From: Bacillus sp. HNG
Lineage (GTDB): Bacteria > Bacillota > Bacilli > Bacillales > Bacillaceae_L
DNA length: 64,000 nt
Assembly (NCBI RefSeq): GCF_003400205.1
Contig: NZ_QUQV01000008.1
Location: 62,001-126,000 of the forward strand
Reading direction: 5' to 3'
A program made the position numbers and the translations under genes. Shown one piece after another: positions 42,022 through 50,466 of this stretch. Below the pieces are notes generated by a model. It was given only the letters and a program-made list of their open reading frames with translations. It was not told where the DNA came from and made no database searches. How positions within the stretch are numbered: position 1 is the stretch's first letter; the number at the start of each line of letters is the position of its first letter.

Positions 42022-42540
42022 TTATTCTACTATAATGGAAGAGAAGATATGTGCCAATAAGGCAAGCGGACCTTGTACCACAAACCCAATTAGAAAATAG
42101 GTTACTAGTTTTTTTACCGTTACTTTTCCATTAATAATCAAAAATCTTGCTGTTACAAATGAATACGGTATTAGAATCAAAATTGAAGTGATCACTCCGG
42201 GCACATAATCCTTGAAATACAAAAATTGCAGGACATGCCCGATTGCATTTGCCAAAATGATTCCTGGAACTAAAAACGAAAGATACGTTACTGGTTTCAT
42301 TCCTAGGAAACGCCTTTCTCGAAATGCTTGATAACACCCAATCGAGGCAATAATCCATAACAACGAAAAAGCAACTGCAAACTCTAGCGTAGTAACATGG
42401 AACGGAATGACATCTAAATGCTCGATTAGAAATGGCTCCACAGTAAAAATTTCTTCGATGTCGTGAATGAGATATAGCGGTGGGAACAATATGATAAACA
42501 AGTTTATTTTTGAACTTTGATATTGTCCATAGCCGCTCAT
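42022..42540 (-). CDS. HXXEE domain membrane protein
   Basis: 172-residue membrane protein with about five helices. The family signature HDIEE is at residues 26-30, at the end of helix 1 (FIILFPPLYLIHDIEE); a second polar pair lies in AFRERRFLGMKP. GNAIGHVLQFLYFKDYVPGV supplies a further conserved His. HXXEE proteins have no established function, although the motif suggests metal binding in the membrane. The ATG overlaps the stop of the PfpI-like gene by 4 bases, indicating one operon. Confidence 0.85.
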   Translation of the reverse strand: MSGYGQYQSSKINLFIILFPPLYLIHDIEEIFTVEPFLIEHLDVIPFHVTTLEFAVAFSLLWIIASIGCYQAFRERRFLGMKPVTYLSFLVPGIILANAIGHVLQFLYFKDYVPGVITSILILIPYSFVTARFLIINGKVTVKKLVTYFLIGFVVQGPLALLAHIFSSIIVE

Positions 42541-43115
42541 TTCACCCCTTCTTCCATCAATCGATTCCGTTCTCCCTTATAAAATTCTTTCGTAAAATCG
42601 GGATGGGTCAGTGCTCCAAGCTTTTCAGCGATGGAAAGTGCAAAGTCAACATAGGCATGACCCTGTGCGGTGATCACATTTCCAGTCGCTACTACTGGTT
42701 CATAACGAAAATTCTCCTCTTCAAAACAGCCTAAAAAATTTCGCTGCTCCTGATGGAGGGTGACTGTATATGGTTTGTCTTCAAGTACTCCCGCTCTTGC
42801 TAGCACATATGTACCACTGCAAATAGCCGCAGTTAGTTTATGATGGTCGTTTAGGGTTTTCGTTAAATCGTACAGTTCCTTCACATCTTTTACATTGATT
42901 AGGTCTCCTCCTGGGATAATAATGCCCTCATACTCTGTTGCATCCACCTGTTGAAACATCAAGTGAGGTGCAAATTGAAGCCCTGATTCACCAGTGACTG
43001 TTTTGAGCGAATCTGCAACTGTTACGATTTCAGTTGTCCCTCTTAGCATGGCGGTGGCCACGGTTATCTCAAACTCTGAAAAAGAATCATAAATGACGAG
43101 TAATATTTTCTTCAT
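42537..43115 (-). CDS. DJ-1/PfpI family protein
   Basis: 192-residue class I glutamine-amidotransferase-like protein of the DJ-1/PfpI family. The nucleophile is Cys99 in TAAICSGTYVLARAGVL, after the helix HHK; Glu14 or Glu16 near the N-terminus (SFSEFEI) is the usual Cys partner. GIIIPGGDLINVKDVKELYD is the adjacent loop. The frame opens at 43160, but AGGGGTG before ATG 43115 is the site. Relatives act as glyoxalases, isonitrile hydratases or chaperones; the role here is undefined. Coupled to the HXXEE gene. Confidence 0.88.
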   Translation of the reverse strand: MKKILLVIYDSFSEFEITVATAMLRGTTEIVTVADSLKTVTGESGLQFAPHLMFQQVDATEYEGIIIPGGDLINVKDVKELYDLTKTLNDHHKLTAAICSGTYVLARAGVLEDKPYTVTLHQEQRNFLGCFEEENFRYEPVVATGNVITAQGHAYVDFALSIAEKLGALTHPDFTKEFYKGERNRLMEEGVK

Positions 43116-43383
43116 AAAAAAACACCCCTTTTCTCTAGAGATTCTACAAGGTTGAAACATTTCCCTTCTAGGAAGCTACTTAAAAAAAGAGAGGCATCAA
43201 GTAATGTGACTGGTTTCTTTCAGCATCTTACCCTCAATTATCTGCCACTTACCGGAATTATCCAGACATAAAAGGGTATTCCCAGTACAATGGAAATAGA
43301 AAAACAATACAAGGGCAATGAAAAAAAGGTTATCGAAAGTCGGAACGATTATCTTTTATATCTGAAATGAGGTGTCTAAAAAT

Positions 43384-43836
43384 TTGAAGCTATTCCTAAA
43401 TATTGATAAAGCGTTTAAAGAAGCAAAGATTACCATCGAATCCCCTAATTTAGATGAAAACATTAAGGAGCTAATTGATTTTATTCACAAAAGAGAGCAC
43501 CCGTTTATCATTGGAAGAAAGGGTGAAATGCAGCATATTCTAACACCAGCAGACATTCACTATTTTCATACTGAAAACGAACAGGTTGTCGCCGTAACAG
43601 GGACAGATTCTTTTGTTATAAAAGAAAAGTTATATGAACTCGAGGCTTTGCTTCCTTCTTCTAAATTTATCCGTCTGTCTAAATCGGTGATTGCCAATTT
43701 GCATGAATTAAGCCGTTTTGAAGCCTCATTCAATGGAACACTCTGTGTATACTTCAAATCCGGAAAAAAGGAATATGTATCCCGCACCTATGTCCCGGCC
43801 ATAAAATCCGCATTAAAATTAAATAGGAGGAAATGA
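43384..43836 (+). CDS. LytTR-domain transcriptional regulator
   Basis: 150-residue stand-alone LytTR DNA-binding protein. An N-terminal about 60-residue segment is followed by the LytTR fold (about 48-148): ILTPADIHYFHTENEQVVAV, YELEALLPSSKFIRLSKSVI, ANLHELSRFEASFNGTLCVY and SRTYVPAIKSAL. No receiver domain, so it is not a classical response regulator. GAGGTG lies 9 bases before TTG 43384, preferred to GTG 43372. It is coupled to the DUF3021 gene, forming the LytTR/membrane-protein pair known in Firmicutes, where the membrane partner restrains the regulator. Confidence 0.9.
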   Translation: MKLFLNIDKAFKEAKITIESPNLDENIKELIDFIHKREHPFIIGRKGEMQHILTPADIHYFHTENEQVVAVTGTDSFVIKEKLYELEALLPSSKFIRLSKSVIANLHELSRFEASFNGTLCVYFKSGKKEYVSRTYVPAIKSALKLNRRK

Positions 43837-43838
43837 GA

Positions 43839-44249
43839 ATGAAAAAAATAATATTTCGTAGTTTGTTAGGGATTTTCTTCGGTAGCTTTGTTGCGGTGGT
43901 TAGCACCAATTTAATATACCTGTTTGGTGGTATCGAAACGATAGAAGGGAGTTTGTTTTTCAAGAACTCCATCGGTTCGATTCTTTGCGGATGGTTTTTT
44001 ACAGTCGCTCCTTCGTACTTTGAAATTAGACAATTGAATCTTTACCAGCAAACGATTCTTCACTTTTTAACTGTTCTAATCCTTTACCTAATTTTGGCGC
44101 TTACGATTGGATGGATTCCGTTTACACTTAAAGGAGTTTTATTAACACTCATCATCGCCGTAATTGTCTATGCAATCTTTTGGACCGCCTTTTATCTTTA
44201 CTTCAAACATCAAGCTAGGAAATTAAATGCCGATTTAAAGAAACTATAA
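43839..44249 (+). CDS. DUF3021 family membrane protein
   Basis: 136-residue, four-helix membrane protein of the DUF3021 family. Hydrophobic helices fall near residues 7-28, 37-53, 65-85 and 94-118, ending in a basic tail KHQARKLNADLKKL. It is the usual partner of a stand-alone LytTR regulator. AGGAGG, which overlaps the end of the LytTR gene, lies 8 bases before ATG 43839; the ATG at 43833 is too close to that site. It probably modulates the LytTR protein at the membrane. A terminator follows. Confidence 0.88.
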   Translation: MKKIIFRSLLGIFFGSFVAVVSTNLIYLFGGIETIEGSLFFKNSIGSILCGWFFTVAPSYFEIRQLNLYQQTILHFLTVLILYLILALTIGWIPFTLKGVLLTLIIAVIVYAIFWTAFYLYFKHQARKLNADLKKL

Positions 44250-44280
44250 TTTCACCGGCGGCTAATAGCAATTCCCCTGA

Positions 44281-44311
44281 GGCATTAGCTTCCGAAAGTT
44301 AATGCCTTTTT
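44281..44311 (+). terminator. Terminator of the LytTR-DUF3021 operon
   Basis: GGCATTA-GCTT pairs with AAAG-TTAATGCC, then TTTTT. Confidence 0.85.
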
Positions 44312-44340
44312 CATGGGGATAGGCCTTGGAAAAGGTTCTA

Positions 44341-45462
44341 TTACTCCATCCCCACGAGTCCTTTAAACATTTCTACCCCAGTTTCAATGATTTCATCGCG
44401 GAAATCATATTCAAAGGTGTGGATGGGCGGATGCTCTTCACCGTTTCCAATATAGAAATAAGCACCTGGTACAAGTTTTAAATAGTAGCCATAGTCTTCT
44501 GATGCACGGTATGGTGAGGTTAGTTCACGTAATGAAAATCCTTTGTCGGCCGCCACTTCGCGCACTTTATCAACCGATTCCTGATGATTGACGGTTTCCG
44601 GAAATTCATCCCGATCGTAAAAATGAACCTCAATGCTTTGCTCTTTCCCTAGTTGTAATGCAATGTCTTCGATGTTTTTTTGAAGCATATTTAATTCTGC
44701 TTCTTTTTCAGCACGGATGGTAAGTCGCAGGACACCTTGATGGGCTGCAATCCCGTAATTTTCCGCACCAATCTCAACATGAACAACCGTGCAAAGAACC
44801 AGACCTTCGTACTGTTCTGGAGACGTAAGCTCTGGTAAAGCCTCTATGATTCTAGCAATTGCAAAGGAGGGATTAATTCCATTCTCCGGTTGACTAGCAT
44901 GTGCCGGTGAACCCTTCATTTCGATGGACATCCCTTTAGAGGCACAATGGGCTGTACCATCAATCACATGCACCGCATTGTACTCTATTCCTGACATGTT
45001 ATGATAGCCAAAAATTTCATTGATTTTTTCTTCTATTATTACTTCTGTGCATTCAATGGCTCCTTGGCCTGTCTCCTCTGCATGTTGGAAGAGGAAAATA
45101 ATATTTTTATCGGCTCCCTTCTGGTCTACTTCAAGCGCAAATCCAGCTAGAGTAGCAGAATGTCCATCATGGCCACATTTATGAGAAACCCCCGGAACAG
45201 TAGACTTCCATGGAAGGTCGATGGTTTCAAGAATGGGAAGGGCATCAAAATCCGCTCTAAATGCAAGCGTGGGTTTATCGACCCCGGCCGTATACTTCGC
45301 ATAAAAGTAGTTCCCCTTATCGATGATGTCTAAGTGTGTTGTATATTTTTTTAGGAAGTCCATTAAATGATGTTTCGTCCAAACCTCTTGATAGGACAAT
45401 TCGGGATGCATATGTAATTCGTGACGTAACTGAATCGCCAGTTTTAGATTCATTTTATCCAC
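44341..45462 (-). CDS. M20 family amidohydrolase/peptidase
   Basis: 373-residue M20D-type metallo-amidohydrolase. RHELHMHPELSYQEVWT near the N-terminus, FRADFDALPI, then GVSHKCGHDGHSATLAG with Cys96 and His98, FLFQHAEETGQGA with the catalytic Glu pair (129-130), FGYHNMSG and SPAHASQPENGINP, the start of the dimerisation lid. The family hydrolyses N-acyl amino acids, hippurate-like or auxin-like conjugates; the substrate here is unknown. The GTG start at 45462 follows GGAGG by 8 bases. Cytoplasmic and apparently monocistronic. Confidence 0.9.
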   Translation of the reverse strand: MDKMNLKLAIQLRHELHMHPELSYQEVWTKHHLMDFLKKYTTHLDIIDKGNYFYAKYTAGVDKPTLAFRADFDALPILETIDLPWKSTVPGVSHKCGHDGHSATLAGFALEVDQKGADKNIIFLFQHAEETGQGAIECTEVIIEEKINEIFGYHNMSGIEYNAVHVIDGTAHCASKGMSIEMKGSPAHASQPENGINPSFAIARIIEALPELTSPEQYEGLVLCTVVHVEIGAENYGIAAHQGVLRLTIRAEKEAELNMLQKNIEDIALQLGKEQSIEVHFYDRDEFPETVNHQESVDKVREVAADKGFSLRELTSPYRASEDYGYYLKLVPGAYFYIGNGEEHPPIHTFEYDFRDEIIETGVEMFKGLVGME

Positions 45463-45543
45463 TGAGATTACCTCCTATCATGAACTAGACCCCCATGTTG
45501 TTTTGAGTAACCACTCTCAAAATACAGAAAAGATCAGTACACG

Positions 45544-46296
45544 CTACTCACTTTTATTCTTCCGTAGTTTCTCTTTTTGTTCCTTATGCCAAAGAAGCAC
45601 TTCGTAAACTGCTTGCTGAGGGTTTACCTCATTTACAACCGATCCGGTAGATATTGAGTTATACAAATTACCTTCATTAAATTTCTCTCCTGTAAACTCA
45701 TAAGGAAGCTCCGTCCGAAACACATCATAAGCACTACCACCGTCAATTTTCCTCATACTAAATGGATGGATTTCCAAAAAATCCAATAGAGCTCCTGCCA
45801 TTTTTTCAGACATCTCTTTCATATTTTCTTCATTTACATCTTTAATCACAAAATTGGTTGTTTCTAAATACTCATTGAAGTCCCGAATATCAGAAAATTG
45901 GTTTTTCTCGAGAAAAGAATAATAATCATTTATTGCCTTTTCCTTATCAATCAAGATTCCAAAATGCTCTTCATATAGTTCTGATGCATAATAAAGAAAC
46001 GCAACATCCATATAATTATTATTCATTCCTATTACCGGTAGTCCTCCCGCTTCCCCTTGATAAAGGTATGCATGAAATTGTATATCAGGATTTGACTTAG
46101 GAGCTACTAAAAGGACATCATACCCTTCATCATTCACTCCAACTACTTCAATAAACTCAAATTCTTCCATATATTCATGCTCTAAATCTTCTAATGTAAT
46201 CTCCACATTCTTCTTTCCGCTTTTTGGGGCACAGGCTACTAATAAAAGGACACACAATAAAATCAAAGCCAAACTCCACCTTTTCAAACGAAACAT
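45544..46296 (-). CDS. Lipoprotein of unknown function
   Basis: 250-residue lipoprotein. The signal MFRLKRWSLALILLCVLLLV ends in a lipobox with Cys22. The mature part is acidic, with DLEHEYMEEFEFIEVVGVND, GYDVLLVAPKSNPDIQFHAY, NYMDVAFLYYASELYEEHFG and DFLEIHPFSMRKIDGGSAYD. I do not recognise the family. The frame opens at 46311, but GGAG lies 8 bases before ATG 46296. It overlaps the membrane-protein gene just upstream, so the two are one operon and the products may interact at the membrane. Confidence 0.72.
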   Translation of the reverse strand: MFRLKRWSLALILLCVLLLVACAPKSGKKNVEITLEDLEHEYMEEFEFIEVVGVNDEGYDVLLVAPKSNPDIQFHAYLYQGEAGGLPVIGMNNNYMDVAFLYYASELYEEHFGILIDKEKAINDYYSFLEKNQFSDIRDFNEYLETTNFVIKDVNEENMKEMSEKMAGALLDFLEIHPFSMRKIDGGSAYDVFRTELPYEFTGEKFNEGNLYNSISTGSVVNEVNPQQAVYEVLLWHKEQKEKLRKNKSE

Positions 46297-46301
46297 CACC
46301 T

Positions 46302-46766
46302 TCACTCCCATAATTTATACGAAACTATTAACTTTGAATTCGGTAAATACTCAAACGTCATAAAACGTCCTTCATGTATTTCTTTTATTTTAGTTGAGTA
46401 AAACAATTCTCCATTAACCTCAACTTCGTTATCCCAGCTTTTTCCTGGATCATATACATCATCAATATATCCTTCTTCGGAAGAATATTCTCTTTGAATG
46501 ACATGTGGAAAATCGTGTAGATATGGAACACTCATATATCCCAAAAAGGTGGCGACAAGGGCAAAAACAAGGAGTGCTCCAGTTAATTGCATAATAGCAT
46601 TAAAATTCTCAAATGGCTTACCTTTTTCGCTTTTCTTTGTCCTAGGTTTTTTTATTCTCTCACGTATGGTTTCAATTCCTAAAACTATGATTATCCAAGG
46701 TATGATAATAACGGCCATAAGAACAATGGACAAACAAAAAATAAGCGTGAACCAATAGTACCACAT
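46302..46766 (-). CDS. Two-helix membrane protein of unknown function
   Basis: 154-residue protein with two long hydrophobic helices: WFTLIFCLSIVLMAVIIIPW (about residues 5-30) and LTGALLVFALVATFLGYMSV (about 61-80). They are separated by a basic cytoplasmic loop (RERIKKPRTKKSEKGK) and followed by an extracytoplasmic beta-rich domain. The family is not recognised. GGAGGGG lies 8 bases before the ATG. The reading frame runs a few bases past the start of the lipoprotein gene, so the two are translationally coupled. Confidence 0.7.
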   Translation of the reverse strand: MWYYWFTLIFCLSIVLMAVIIIPWIIIVLGIETIRERIKKPRTKKSEKGKPFENFNAIMQLTGALLVFALVATFLGYMSVPYLHDFPHVIQREYSSEEGYIDDVYDPGKSWDNEVEVNGELFYSTKIKEIHEGRFMTFEYLPNSKLIVSYKLWE

Positions 46767-46842
46767 TCACTTTTCCCCTCCGGTCTATCCCTTACTACAT
46801 CCATTTTACTAAAATTAACAGGAAGGCGTATCAAGAAAAAAT

Positions 46843-46863
46843 CGACAAGTGAAATACTTGTCG
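46843..46863 (-). terminator. Terminator of the zinc alcohol dehydrogenase gene
   Basis: CGACAAGT/ACTTGTCG stem with a 5-base loop; on minus it is followed by ATTTTTTC. Confidence 0.85.
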
Positions 46864-46873
46864 AAAGTGTCCT

Positions 46874-48007
46874 TTATGGTTTTAAAACTACCTTTATGCA
46901 ATTATCGTCGCGACCGTTAAAGATTTTGTAGCCATGACTTGCTTCATCTAGGGATAGCTTATGAGTGATGATATCAGTTGGGTCGAATTCTTTGTCGACA
47001 ATTTTTTTATAGAGCTCTGGCATGAAATGGACAACAGGTGCTTGTCCCATTTTTAAGGTGATGTTGCGGGAGAAAAAAGCACCGAGTGGGAACATGTTAT
47101 AATTTGCACCATATACACCTGTGAGATGAACCGTACCGCCTTTTCGAACAGCCTTTGTCGAAATTTGAATGGGGCCAAGTGTTCCTCCTTGTAGCTTTAG
47201 TTTTTGCTCAATGAACTCAAGCGGAGATTTTTTTCCATCCATACCCACACAATCAATGACAACATCAGCCCCACCGCTCGTAATTTCCTTTAAATGCTCG
47301 CCCATATCATCATTCTTTGTAAAATCAAAAATTTCTACTTTATTTGTCGCTTTCGCATGGTCTAATCGATAGCCAATATAGTCAACTGCGATGACCCGTT
47401 TTGCTCCTTTCATCCAGGCAAATTTTTGCGCCATCAAACCGACCGGACCACATCCTAGGACAATCACTGTGTCTCCTTCCTTTACACCAGCATTTACTAC
47501 GCTCCAATAAGCGGTTGGAAGGACATCACTTAGGAAAAGCAAGGCTTCGTCATCTAATTCACACGACTCAGGTATTTTAAAAGGAGTAAAGTTTCCGAAT
47601 GGAACTCTCAAGTATTCTGCTTGACCTCCTGGGTGGTCACCAAATTTTTCTGAATAGCCAAAGTATCCACCTGAATCATAATGTGGATTTGCATTGTCAC
47701 ATTGGCTTTCTAGTTCATGTTCACAATAGTAGCATTTGCCACAAGCAACCGTAAAAGGTATAACCACGCGATCGCCTTTTTTGACATGAGTGACTTCAGG
47801 ACCTACTTCTTCGACAATCCCCATCGGCTCGTGTCCAATCACATAGCCATCTGGGAGTGGAAAATTCCCTTGATATAAGTGAAGATCCGATCCGCAAATC
47901 GCAGTTGATGTAATACGCACAATGACATCGTCCTTTTTGACGATTTTGGGATCCTCGACTTCCTTGACTTCAACTTTATATGGGTTTTGATACGTAACAG
48001 CCTTCAT
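46874..48007 (-). CDS. Zinc-dependent alcohol/formaldehyde dehydrogenase
   Basis: 377-residue zinc MDR enzyme. The catalytic zinc site is Cys38 (STAICGSDLHLYQGN) with His/Glu in VIGHEPMGIVEEVG; the structural zinc cysteines are CGKCYYCEHELESQC. The NAD-binding loop is VIVLGCGPVGLMAQKFAWMK. Insertions such as YFGYSEKFGDHPGGQAEYLR and NYNMFPLGAFFSRNITLKMG place it with glutathione-independent formaldehyde-dehydrogenase-like and threonine-dehydrogenase-like enzymes. GGAG precedes the ATG. It is divergent from treP; no functional tie is evident. Confidence 0.9.
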   Translation of the reverse strand: MKAVTYQNPYKVEVKEVEDPKIVKKDDVIVRITSTAICGSDLHLYQGNFPLPDGYVIGHEPMGIVEEVGPEVTHVKKGDRVVIPFTVACGKCYYCEHELESQCDNANPHYDSGGYFGYSEKFGDHPGGQAEYLRVPFGNFTPFKIPESCELDDEALLFLSDVLPTAYWSVVNAGVKEGDTVIVLGCGPVGLMAQKFAWMKGAKRVIAVDYIGYRLDHAKATNKVEIFDFTKNDDMGEHLKEITSGGADVVIDCVGMDGKKSPLEFIEQKLKLQGGTLGPIQISTKAVRKGGTVHLTGVYGANYNMFPLGAFFSRNITLKMGQAPVVHFMPELYKKIVDKEFDPTDIITHKLSLDEASHGYKIFNGRDDNCIKVVLKP

Positions 48008-48131
48008 TTTTACACTCCATTCCCATTTTGATTTCTTGGTTATTTTTTGCGACGTATGGGAAGTTATACTTAAGCTGTTTTGGCATAAAAATCCTTTATT
48101 CGAAGAAGCTAAAAATTATAAGATAAAACAA

Positions 48132-48160
48132 TTGACACACTTGTATATACAGGTTAAACT
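48132..48160 (+). promoter_or_regulatory. treP sigma-A promoter
   Basis: TTGACA (48132-48137), 17-base spacer, TAAACT (48155-48160). A TreR operator fills the spacer, so the regulator should block polymerase directly. Confidence 0.8.
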
Positions 48161-48190
48161 GAAAACGTAATCACGACATGTATATACAAG
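48141..48190 (+). promoter_or_regulatory. Paired TreR operators and a cre-like site
   Basis: Two copies of the trehalose operator core TGTATATACA lie at 48141-48153 (TTGTATATACAGG) and 48177-48190 (CATGTATATACAAG), with centres about 38 bp apart. Between them, TGAAAACGTAATCA (48160-48173) matches the CcpA cre consensus at all but one position and overlaps the transcription start. Together they predict TreR repression relieved by trehalose-6-phosphate, plus catabolite repression. Confidence 0.82.
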
Positions 48191-48224
48191 ATTCGACATC
48201 TTGTGAAGTAAGGGGGAAATAACA

Positions 48225-49652
48225 ATGAGTAAGTATACTGATCCTGCGAAGGAATTGCTTGACCACATTGGTGGTAAAGAAAATATCGCAGCAGTAACAC
48301 ATTGCGCAACGAGAATGCGCTTCGTTTTAAACGATCCGAAAGACGCCGACATAGAAAAAATCGAAGAGATTGGGCTAGTAAAAGGGACTTTCACACAAGC
48401 CGGTCAATTCCAAGTCATTGTTGGTAATGAAGTTGCTTCTTTTTATAATGAATTCGTAAAACACGCTGGTGTTGATGGCACAAGCAAGGAAGAAGCAAAG
48501 GTTGCTGCAAAGCAAAATATGAACTGGCTTCAACGTATGATGGGGCATTTAGCGGATATTTTCACACCGCTCATTCCAGCCCTTGTTGTTGGGGGTCTGA
48601 TTTTAGGTTTCCGAAATGTCATTGGGGACATTAAATTACTTGATGACGGTACAAAAACAATCGTTGAGGTTTCACAGTTTTGGGCAGGAGTGCATGCATT
48701 CCTTTGGTTAATCGGTGAAGCTGTCTTCCACTTCCTACCGGTGGCAATCACTTGGTCCATTACACGGAAGATGGGAACCTCACAAGTTCTCGGGATTGTC
48801 CTAGGGATTACGCTAGTATCCCCACAATTGTTAAACGCATATGGAGTTGCTGGCGCAGAAGATATTCCAGTCTGGGATTTTGGTTTTGCACAGGTTGAAA
48901 TGATTGGGTATCAAGCACAGGTTATCCCAGCTATTATGGCTGGTTTTGTACTTGTTTATTTAGAGCGTTGGTTACGTAAAATTTCACCAAATGCGATATC
49001 AATGATCATTGTTCCATTTTTTGCACTAATTCCAACTGTTTTAATTGCTCATATCGTTCTTGGACCAATCGGTTGGACAATTGGTTCTTGGATTTCTGAC
49101 GTTGTGTACACTAGCTTAACTTCAGCTTTTGGCTGGTTATTTGCGGCTATCTTTGGATTTGCTTATGCACCACTTGTTATCACTGGTTTACACCATATGA
49201 CAAATGCGATTGACCTTCAATTGATGAGTGAGTTTGGCGGAACAAACTTATGGCCAATGATTGCATTATCCAATATTGCCCAAGGTTCTGCCGTACTAGC
49301 GATGATTTATATTAATCGTAAGAATGAAGAAGAAAAGCAAGTTTCCATCCCAGCATGTATTTCTTGTTATCTTGGAGTAACAGAGCCTGCAATGTTTGGT
49401 ATTAACTTAAAATACGGCTTCCCATTCCTAGCTGCAATGCTTGGTTCCATGATTGCTGCGATTATCTCAGTGGGTAGCGGCGTTATGGCTAACTCCATCG
49501 GGGTTGGTGGACTTCCAGGTATTTTATCTATCCAGGCTGGACACTGGTTCATGTTTGCGATAGCGATGCTTGTTGCGATCGTTATTCCATTTATCTTAAC
49601 TGTGATCTTCGCAAAAGCGAATGTTGGTAAAATTTCATTTGGTAAAAAATAA
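48225..49652 (+). CDS. treP: PTS trehalose-specific EIIBC component TreP
   Basis: 475-residue PTS permease that imports trehalose as trehalose-6-phosphate. The EIIB domain (about residues 1-90) has the phosphorylated Cys27 in AAVTHCATRMRF. The EIIC domain (about 105-470) includes TPLIPALVVGGLILGFRN, LITGLHHMTN-type LVITGLHHMTNAIDLQLM and CYLGVTEPAMFGINLKYGFP. No EIIA domain, so a shared glucose-type EIIA is needed. Promoter operators and the following treR fix the substrate. The usual phosphotrehalase gene treA is missing between treP and treR. Confidence 0.88.
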   Translation: MSKYTDPAKELLDHIGGKENIAAVTHCATRMRFVLNDPKDADIEKIEEIGLVKGTFTQAGQFQVIVGNEVASFYNEFVKHAGVDGTSKEEAKVAAKQNMNWLQRMMGHLADIFTPLIPALVVGGLILGFRNVIGDIKLLDDGTKTIVEVSQFWAGVHAFLWLIGEAVFHFLPVAITWSITRKMGTSQVLGIVLGITLVSPQLLNAYGVAGAEDIPVWDFGFAQVEMIGYQAQVIPAIMAGFVLVYLERWLRKISPNAISMIIVPFFALIPTVLIAHIVLGPIGWTIGSWISDVVYTSLTSAFGWLFAAIFGFAYAPLVITGLHHMTNAIDLQLMSEFGGTNLWPMIALSNIAQGSAVLAMIYINRKNEEEKQVSIPACISCYLGVTEPAMFGINLKYGFPFLAAMLGSMIAAIISVGSGVMANSIGVGGLPGILSIQAGHWFMFAIAMLVAIVIPFILTVIFAKANVGKISFGKK

Positions 49653-49659
49653 TACTGGT

Positions 49660-49689
49660 GGGAGGGGAAAATTCCCCTCCCCTTTTTTG
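49660..49689 (+). terminator. Terminator after treP
   Basis: GGGAGGGGAA pairs with TTCCCCTCCC, then TTTTTTG. It lies between treP and treR, so treR may need its own promoter. Confidence 0.85.
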
Positions 49690-49741
49690 CGTTAATGCGG
49701 TAAAATAGGTATAAATATATATACAGGATTGGAGATTCTTT

Positions 49742-50458
49742 ATGAATAACAAGTATCTAACAATCTATAGCGATATAGTTGAAGAAATTAAAAACGGTAA
49801 CATTAAGATGAATAGTCTTTTACCTTCTGAAAATGAGCTAAAAGACACGTACAATACCTCTCGCGAAACAATCAGAAAAGCGCTTAACCTTCTTTCGCAA
49901 AATGGGTATATTCAAAAGATGAAGGGCAAAGGTTCAATTGTCATTGATGTGAATAAGTTTGATTTTCCTGTTTCCGGGCTTGTGAGTTTTAAAGAGCTTG
50001 CAGAGAAGATGGGGGATAAGCCGAAGACAATTGTGCATGAGTTAACGGTTGGTAAGCCAGATACGTTCATTAAGCAGCAGCTTCAGCTTTCTAGTAAGGA
50101 ACAAATATGGAAGGTCGTTCGCACAAGAGAAATGGGCGGAGAGAAAATTATTTTGGACAAGGATTTTATTTCACGTAAATACGTCCCAGAGCTCACCAAG
50201 GAGATTTGTGAGGATTCGATTTATGCCTATTTGGAAAACGAATTGGAGCTAACCATTAGCTTTGCAAAGAAAGAAATTACGGTTGTGGAGCCAACGGAAG
50301 AAGACCTAGAGCTTCTTGATTTGGATGGTTTTCATAATGTTGTAGTCATTAAAAACTATGTATATTTAGATAATGCTAGTTTGTTTCAATACACCGAGTC
50401 CCGCCACCGCCCGGACAAATTCCGGTTTGTCGATTTTGCGCGGCGAGCACATGTGTAG
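49742..50458 (+). CDS. treR: Trehalose operon repressor TreR (GntR family)
   Basis: 238-residue GntR/HutC-type repressor, the same length as B. subtilis TreR. The winged HTH covers residues 5-70 (LPSENELKDTYNTSRETIRK, ALNLLSQNGYIQKMKGKGSI). The effector domain has FPVSGLVSFKELAEKMGDKP, ILDKDFISRKYVPELTKEIC and SLFQYTESRHRPDKFRFVDF, all nearly identical to TreR. It should bind the TGTATATACA operators at treP and respond to trehalose-6-phosphate. ATATATATACAGG at about 49715 suggests autoregulation. A 53-bp tandem array begins right after the stop. Confidence 0.92.
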   Translation: MNNKYLTIYSDIVEEIKNGNIKMNSLLPSENELKDTYNTSRETIRKALNLLSQNGYIQKMKGKGSIVIDVNKFDFPVSGLVSFKELAEKMGDKPKTIVHELTVGKPDTFIKQQLQLSSKEQIWKVVRTREMGGEKIILDKDFISRKYVPELTKEICEDSIYAYLENELELTISFAKKEITVVEPTEEDLELLDLDGFHNVVVIKNYVYLDNASLFQYTESRHRPDKFRFVDFARRAHV

Positions 50459-50466
50459 AAGGGATT

